Shown here: positions 6,123 to 9,877 of the stretch, one piece after another | Layout: every line of letters starts with the position of its first letter | How positions within the stretch are numbered: the first letter of the stretch is position 1 | DNA from: JAXGPP01 sp964436865 | GTDB taxonomy: Bacteria; Planctomycetota; Planctomycetia; Pirellulales; Thermoguttaceae | Assembly (NCBI GenBank): GCA_964436865.1 | Contig: CAYTFK010000271.1 | Coordinates: 1 to 9,877 of the forward strand | DNA length: 9,877 nt | Reading direction: 5' to 3' | Program-made: the position numbers and the translations under genes | The notes under the pieces: model-generated | What the model was told of the DNA's origin: nothing | Databases searched by the model: none | Seen by the model: the letters and a program-made list of their open reading frames with translations, nothing else

Positions 6123-6587
6123 ATGAAATGCCCGTTTTGCCACGCCGACAACGATAGGGTGACCGATTCCCGGGCCACCGAAGACGGCGCCGCCATCCGG
6201 CGCCGCCGGGAATGCCTCGACTGCGAGAAGCGGTTCACCACCTACGAGCGTGTCGAGCGGACCACGGTGAAAGTGGTCAAGAAGGACGGGTCGCGAGTGC
6301 CTTTCGACCGCGATCGGCTCAAGCTGGGGCTGGAGAAGGCTTGCTGGAAGCGGCCGGTCAGCGAGGCCCAGCTCGAAGAGGTCATTTCGGCGGTTGAGAA
6401 CGACATCGAGGCGAACTTCGACAACGAGGTCGAAAGCCGCTACATCGGCGAGCTGGTCATGAAGCACCTCCGGGCGCTCGACCAGGTGGCGTACGTGCGC
6501 TTCGCCAGCGTCTACCGCCAGTTCAAGGACGTCCACGACTTCGTCGACGAGCTCCGCGCCATGTCGGCCGACAAATCGGGATCGTAA
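6123..6587 (+). CDS. nrdR: Transcriptional repressor NrdR
   Basis: NrdR binds ATP/dATP through an ATP-cone and represses ribonucleotide reductase genes at paired NrdR boxes. The 154-residue protein is of usual length. The zinc ribbon uses C3, C6, C31 and C34, enclosing the signature DSRATEDG and IRRRREC. The ATP-cone starts near residue 48 with VKKDGSRVPFDRDRLKLGLEKAC and runs to about 138 (YRQFKDVHDF), the typical NrdR ending. The ATG gives the exact family N-terminus (MKCPFC). The only purine-rich stretch, GGGGAG (6102-6107), is 15 bases upstream and too far for an ideal ribosome binding site. No nrd gene is adjacent in this window, so its targets lie elsewhere. Identification is certain. 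Confidence 0.97.
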   Translation: MKCPFCHADNDRVTDSRATEDGAAIRRRRECLDCEKRFTTYERVERTTVKVVKKDGSRVPFDRDRLKLGLEKACWKRPVSEAQLEEVISAVENDIEANFDNEVESRYIGELVMKHLRALDQVAYVRFASVYRQFKDVHDFVDELRAMSADKSGS

Positions 6588-6609
6588 CGCTTTCGCCACG
6601 ACAGCGTTT
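6586..6609. terminator. Weak hairpin between convergent nrdR and the prenyl synthase gene
   Basis: AACGCT (6586-6591, overlapping the nrdR stop) pairs with AGCGTT (6603-6608) around an 11-base loop, followed by a single T. A second hairpin, 6612-6618 with 6626-6632 (GGCCGGC/GCCGGCC), overlaps the end of the facing gene. Only 30 bases separate the two genes. Neither hairpin has a T-run, so termination is doubtful. Confidence 0.22.
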
Positions 6610-6617
6610 GCGGCCGG

Positions 6618-7622
6618 CTACTGCTGCCGGCCGATGACGAAGTCGGCGAGCAGCTTGAGCGATTCGCGGGCCGGGCTTTCGGGAAGCTCCTCGAGTTGCT
6701 CCTGCGCGATCCGCACGTAGAGCAGGGCTTTTTGCCGGGCGTAGTCTGCCGCCTCGTAGCGTTCCAGCCACGGCCGCAGGGCGCGGCGGTGGTCGGGGTC
6801 GGGGTGGCTGAGGAGTTCGATCACCTGGCGGCGATCGGCCTCGTCGGCCTGCTCGAGCAGCCGAATGAGCGGCAGCGTGGCCTTCTGCTTGAGGAAATCG
6901 GTGCCCAGTGATTTGCCGGTCTTGGCCTCGTCCCCCTGCACGTCGAGCACGTCGTCGGTAATCTGGAAGGCGATTCCCAAGTCGTGGCCGAAGCGGGCCA
7001 GCGCTTCGCAATGTTCCGGCGTGGCTCCGGCATAGTGTGCGCCCAGCCGGCAGCAGCACTCGCACAGTGCGGCCGTCTTGTCGGAGATGATGCTGAGGTA
7101 GTCTTCCTCGGTCAGGTCGTGCTTGCCGCGGTTCTCTACCTGGTGGAGTTCTCCTTCGCACATGACGCGGCTGGCTTCGGCCAACGCGCGGCAGGCGTAG
7201 GTCGTCTCCAGCGAACTGGCCATCGTCAGGGCGTGCGCGAAAAGGTAGTCGCCCAGCAGGACGCTGGCCTCGTTGTCCCACCGCGCATTGACGGTCGCGA
7301 GATGGCGGCGGATGGTCGCTTCGTCGAGCACGTCGTCGTGAATCAGCGTGGCCGTGTGGATCAACTCGACCGCGCCGGCCACGAGCGGATGCTCAGCCGT
7401 CAACTCGCCCGACGCTTTGCCGGCGAGCAGGACCAGCGCTGGGCGCATCCGTTTGCCGCCCAACTGAAAGCCGTGCTGCATCAAACGGTCGAGGAACGGG
7501 TACTGGCTCTGCAGCACCTCGCGGAGCAGTTGCTCGACGCGGGCCATTTCTTCGCGGACCGGCGCGTAGGCGACATAGAGTTCCTCGGGGGCTTGTCCAC
7601 AGTTGGGGATTCCTCGCACCAT
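6618..7622 (-). CDS. Long-chain all-trans polyprenyl diphosphate synthase (IspB/HepT type)
   Basis: Enzymes of this family elongate farnesyl or geranyl diphosphate with isopentenyl units to make the side chain of menaquinone or other long prenyl carriers. The 334-residue product has GGKRMRP (55-61), the first aspartate-rich motif DDVLD (96-100) in LIHTATLIHDDVLDE, and the second motif DDVLD (223-227) after GIAFQIT. Alanine at position -5 from the first motif, with no bulky residue nearby, resembles E. coli IspB and suggests a long product (inference). I start at ATG 7622, with AGGAA at 7628-7632 on this strand; an in-frame GTG at 7664 would add 14 residues and lies in a small hairpin. An unusual CECCC run (187-191) sits where relatives have few cysteines. 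moaC lies 65 bases upstream on the same strand, so the two may share a transcript. The exact chain length cannot be read from sequence. Confidence 0.93.
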   Translation of the reverse strand: MVRGIPNCGQAPEELYVAYAPVREEMARVEQLLREVLQSQYPFLDRLMQHGFQLGGKRMRPALVLLAGKASGELTAEHPLVAGAVELIHTATLIHDDVLDEATIRRHLATVNARWDNEASVLLGDYLFAHALTMASSLETTYACRALAEASRVMCEGELHQVENRGKHDLTEEDYLSIISDKTAALCECCCRLGAHYAGATPEHCEALARFGHDLGIAFQITDDVLDVQGDEAKTGKSLGTDFLKQKATLPLIRLLEQADEADRRQVIELLSHPDPDHRRALRPWLERYEAADYARQKALLYVRIAQEQLEELPESPARESLKLLADFVIGRQQ

Positions 7623-7687
7623 GTCGCTTCCTGAAACGCCTCGGTAGCCGTGCTCCGGAAGCACGGGTGTTGTCTTGCGGCAGATAC

Positions 7688-8188
7688 CTAGTCAAGCGCC
7701 GTCTGCCGGCCTGCGTCCTCGCGCACGAAGTGGCCGCTCTTGCCCCCGAATTTCTCCTCCAGTCGGACCGCTTCGACGATCATTTCCCGATCGACGGCCT
7801 TGCACATATCGTAAATCGTCAGCGCCGCCACGCTCACCGCCACGAGCGCTTCCATTTCCACACCGGTGCGAGCCGTCGCGCGGGCCTCGGCCTGGATCGT
7901 CACGGTCGAGGCATCGGTGAAGTCAAACTGCACCGACACCGCATCCAGTGGCAGCGTGTGGCAGAGCGGAATCAGTTCGGCCGTTCTTTTGGCGGCCATT
8001 ATGCCGGCCAGGCGGGCCACTTCCAGCACATTTCCCTTGCCTAACCCGTGCTCGCGCACGAGGGCCAGCGTTTCGGGTCGCATCCTCACTCGACCGGCAG
8101 CCCGCGCATAACGCGCGGTAACGTCCTTGCGGCCGACGTCGACCATCCGACTGGCCCCTTGGGCGTCGAAGTGGCTCAGTTGGCTCAT
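7688..8188 (-). CDS. moaC: Cyclic pyranopterin monophosphate synthase MoaC
   Basis: MoaC converts the MoaA product 3',8-cyclo-7,8-dihydro-GTP to cyclic pyranopterin monophosphate, in the first stage of molybdenum cofactor synthesis. The 166 residues cover the whole protein. Family hallmarks are RMVDV (14-18), KGNVLEVARLAGIMAAKRT (51-69), ELIPLCH (71-77), TGVEMEAL (108-115), YDMCKA (126-131) and FGGKSG (147-152). Residues K51, H77, E111, E113, D127 and K130 correspond to the catalytic K51, H77, E112, E114, D128 and K131 of E. coli MoaC. The usual CHPLPL is CHTLPL here, next to the active-site histidine. The ATG is preceded by AGGGGAT on this strand at about eight bases. No other Moco gene is adjacent. 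The gene runs divergently from ggt and is followed by the prenyl synthase gene. Confidence 0.97.
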   Translation of the reverse strand: MSQLSHFDAQGASRMVDVGRKDVTARYARAAGRVRMRPETLALVREHGLGKGNVLEVARLAGIMAAKRTAELIPLCHTLPLDAVSVQFDFTDASTVTIQAEARATARTGVEMEALVAVSVAALTIYDMCKAVDREMIVEAVRLEEKFGGKSGHFVREDAGRQTALD

Positions 8189-8222
8189 CTACAGATCCCC
8201 TGCCGAGTTACCCGGAAATACC

Positions 8223-8250
8223 ATTTTAATCTACGGAGGTTGTGCGTCGA
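8223..8250 (-). promoter_or_regulatory. Candidate promoter for moaC (and possibly the prenyl synthase gene)
   Basis: On the minus strand TCGACG (plus-strand 8245-8250, four of six) is 16 bases from TAAAAT (8223-8228, five of six to TATAAT). Transcription would start near 8216, leaving about 28 bases of leader that hold the ribosome binding site. Confidence 0.4.
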
Positions 8251-8277
8251 GGGGCCGTGCAATGCTTGAGCCCCCTC
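8249..8277. repeat. Inverted repeat between divergent moaC and ggt promoters
   Basis: GAGGGG (8249-8254) and CCCCTC (8272-8277) are perfect complements separated by 17 bases. The arms overlap or touch the predicted -35 boxes of both divergent promoters, so this could be an operator. It could equally be chance in GC-rich DNA. Confidence 0.3.
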
Positions 8278-8294
8278 TTCCATTGGGGTAGGAT
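8266..8294 (+). promoter_or_regulatory. Candidate promoter for the gamma-glutamyltransferase gene
   Basis: TTGAGC (8266-8271) and TAGGAT (8289-8294), each four of six to consensus, are exactly 17 bases apart. Transcription would start near 8301, giving a leader of about 75 bases that begins with a small hairpin (8301-8307 with 8311-8317). Confidence 0.38.
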
Positions 8295-8376
8295 ACCTGC
8301 AGGCAGCAAGGCTGTCTTTGGGGATCCGGGCCGGGTCGCAACCGGTGCGGAGGCCGTTCAGTCGTGAGGGAGCCGC

Positions 8377-9877
8377 ATGCGACGACGCGATGCCCTGCGG
8401 ACAATTCTCGGTTCGGGCCCAGCCCTGGCGACGATGTTCTCTGGCCGCGCGGCCCACGCGGCGACAACGACCGGCGCGATCGCCACGGTCCATCCGTTGG
8501 CGACGCAAGCCGGCATCACGGCTTTGGAGAACGGGGGTAATGCCATCGACGCGTCGATTGCCGCCGCGCTCACGTTGGGCGTGGTTGATGGATACAACTC
8601 GGGCATCGGCGGCGGCTGCTTCTTCCTCGCACGATTGTCCGATGGCCGCTTCGTGGCGATCGATGGACGCGAGACCGCCCCAGGGCGAGCCCACCGCGAC
8701 ATGTATCTGCGGGAGGGGGAGCCGCAGCCGGAACTGAGTCAGACTGGTCCGCTGGCCGTGGGTACGCCCGGGGCCCTGGCAGCCTATGCGCATGCCGTCC
8801 GGGAACACGGCCGGCTGAATCTGTCGGATCTCGTTCTGCCCGCTGCCGAATTGGCCGATCGCGGCTTCGTGGTCAGTGCCGCTTACGCGCGGCAGCTTAA
8901 AGAGGAATCGGCAGCGATCGCGCGTTTCGAGGGTTCGCGAAGCGCGCTTCTGAAGGCCGGTGGCGCGCCTTACGCCGAGGGTGAAACGCTCCGTCAGCCC
9001 GATCTTGCCGCCACTTACCGAGCAATTGCTGCCGTTGGAACGGACTGGTTCTATCGCGGTCCGTTGGCCCGTGCCGTGGGGGATTGGATGGCCGGCCATG
9101 GAGGCCTGCTGTCGGCGGACGATTTCGCCGCCTACCGCGTGTGTCTGCGCGAGCCGCTGGCGACCACGTACCGCGGCCATTCAGTGGTCGGTTTTCCGCC
9201 GCCGAGTTCCGGCGGTGTCCACGTGGCTCAGATCCTCAACATGCTGGAAACGTTCGACCTGGCGGACGCGTATCGCCGCGATCCCGCCCGGTTCTATCAC
9301 CTCGTCGCCGAAGCCATGAAACGGGCGTTCGCCGATCGCGCCCATTGGCTGGGCGATCCAGACTTCGCGTCCGTCCCGCGCGGACTGGCAAGCAAGGCCT
9401 ACGCCGCTGAGCTTGCCCGGCAGATCGATCCCGATCGGGCAACGCCCGTCGAGGGTCACGGCGACCCGCCGGGCTGGCAGGAAGATGTGTTCGGCGGCTC
9501 TCAAGCGAGGAAGCATACGACACACGTGGCCGCGGCCGACGGCGAGGGGAATTGGGTCGCGCTGACGACGACGGTCAACACGACCTTCGGCTCGAAGGTG
9601 ATCGTGCCGGGCACGGGTGTGGTGCTCAACAACCAGATGGACGATTTCTCCATCGCCCCCGGCGTGCCCAACGCGTTCGGGCTCTTGGGCAACGAGGCGA
9701 ACGCGGTCGTGCCGGGTAAACGCCCGCTGTCGAGCATGAGCCCAACGATTGTGCTTTGCGACGGGCAACCGTTCCTGACGGTCGGCGCGGCTGGAGGGCC
9801 GACGATCATCAGCCAGGTCGTCCTGGCACTCGTGTACCGGCTGGATCTTGGCTGGGATGCTGCGCGTGCCGTCGCCG
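8377..9877 (+). CDS. ggt: Gamma-glutamyltransferase, exported (3' truncated by window edge)
   Basis: GGT cleaves gamma-glutamyl bonds, as in glutathione, and transfers the glutamyl group to water or amino acids, usually outside the cytoplasm. The proenzyme cuts itself before a threonine that becomes the nucleophile. The window holds 500 codons without a stop. The N-terminus MRRRDALRTILGSG with AHA-AT near residue 28 looks like a Tat-type signal peptide. Family motifs are ENGGNAIDA (51-59), SGIGGG (75-80), GRETAP (97-102; R98 equals E. coli R114), the cleavage site with nucleophile T381 in KHTTHV, NTTFGS, NNQMDDFS and KRPLSSMSPTI. About 120 residues follow T381, whereas E. coli has about 190, so roughly 70 residues lie outside. 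ATG 8377 is preceded by GAGGGAG (8366-8372). The small-subunit catalytic parts in view are intact. Substrate preference is unknown. Confidence 0.95.
   Translation, partial: MRRRDALRTILGSGPALATMFSGRAAHAATTTGAIATVHPLATQAGITALENGGNAIDASIAAALTLGVVDGYNSGIGGGCFFLARLSDGRFVAIDGRETAPGRAHRDMYLREGEPQPELSQTGPLAVGTPGALAAYAHAVREHGRLNLSDLVLPAAELADRGFVVSAAYARQLKEESAAIARFEGSRSALLKAGGAPYAEGETLRQPDLAATYRAIAAVGTDWFYRGPLARAVGDWMAGHGGLLSADDFAAYRVCLREPLATTYRGHSVVGFPPPSSGGVHVAQILNMLETFDLADAYRRDPARFYHLVAEAMKRAFADRAHWLGDPDFASVPRGLASKAYAAELARQIDPDRATPVEGHGDPPGWQEDVFGGSQARKHTTHVAAADGEGNWVALTTTVNTTFGSKVIVPGTGVVLNNQMDDFSIAPGVPNAFGLLGNEANAVVPGKRPLSSMSPTIVLCDGQPFLTVGAAGGPTIISQVVLALVYRLDLGWDAARAVA

Noticed and set aside
7650..7664. 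Hairpin GTGCT/AGCAC between moaC and the prenyl synthase gene as a terminator
   Set aside because: Only five to six pairs and no T-run on the minus strand; it more likely does not block co-transcription.
8295..8376. Riboswitch in the ggt leader
   Set aside because: A few short hairpins and a GCAACCGG stretch are present, but none of the conserved cores of known riboswitches (cobalamin, Moco and others) could be matched.
1..9877. CRISPR arrays, insertion sequences, tRNA genes, phage or defence genes
   Set aside because: No regularly spaced repeats, transposase motifs, tRNA-like arms or foreign-looking composition were seen; the window is core genome.

Overview
The window is GC-rich, gene-dense bacterial chromosome made almost entirely of housekeeping and core-metabolism genes. 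No database search was possible. The set of genes (sigma-54, NrdR, a zinc-ribbon/PH-domain membrane protein, a scr-dnaX-ybaB-recR cluster, a small SRP RNA without Alu domain) and the protein wording suggest a Planctomycetota-like bacterium, possibly of the Pirellulales. That assignment is inference, not proof.

Layout, left to right. (1) 1-402 (+) is the C-terminal part of a DtxR/MntR-type metal-dependent repressor, followed by a weak terminator. (2) 433-596 (+) holds a promoter and a small signal recognition particle RNA gene, which is easily missed because an open reading frame runs through it. (3) 659-3504 (+) is the replication/recombination cluster dnaX-ybaB-recR. dnaX carries a run of nine A exactly where tau and gamma subunits diverge in other bacteria, and a stop codon lies just downstream in each alternative frame. 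(4) 3510-3568 is a compact inverted-repeat structure that can be drawn as a three-way junction ending in TTTT, the likely end of the cluster. (5) 3612-5153 (+) is rpoN, encoding sigma-54. (6) 5195-5866 (-) is a zinc-ribbon, two-helix membrane protein with a bacterial PH domain, convergent with rpoN. (7) 6123-6587 (+) is nrdR, repressor of ribonucleotide reductase genes, divergent from the previous gene. (8) 6618-7622 and 7688-8188, both (-), are a long-chain polyprenyl diphosphate synthase and moaC; moaC is upstream and they may be co-transcribed. (9) 8377 to the right edge (+) is an incomplete gamma-glutamyltransferase gene with a Tat-like export signal.

How the genes fit together: the SRP RNA supplies the RNA part of the membrane-targeting particle. 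DnaX (clamp loader), YbaB (DNA-binding) and RecR (recombinational gap repair) form a conserved replication/repair neighbourhood also seen in Bacillus subtilis, where scr precedes dnaX. NrdR ties nucleotide supply to the same theme. The prenyl synthase feeds quinone or lipid carrier synthesis, MoaC acts in molybdenum cofactor synthesis, and GGT degrades or recycles glutathione-type peptides outside the cytoplasm.

No CRISPR array, insertion sequence, tRNA, rRNA, phage or defence cassette was seen. The most interesting signals are small: the dnaX A9 slippage site, the SRP RNA embedded in a false N-terminal extension of dnaX, and the three-way-junction element between recR and rpoN.
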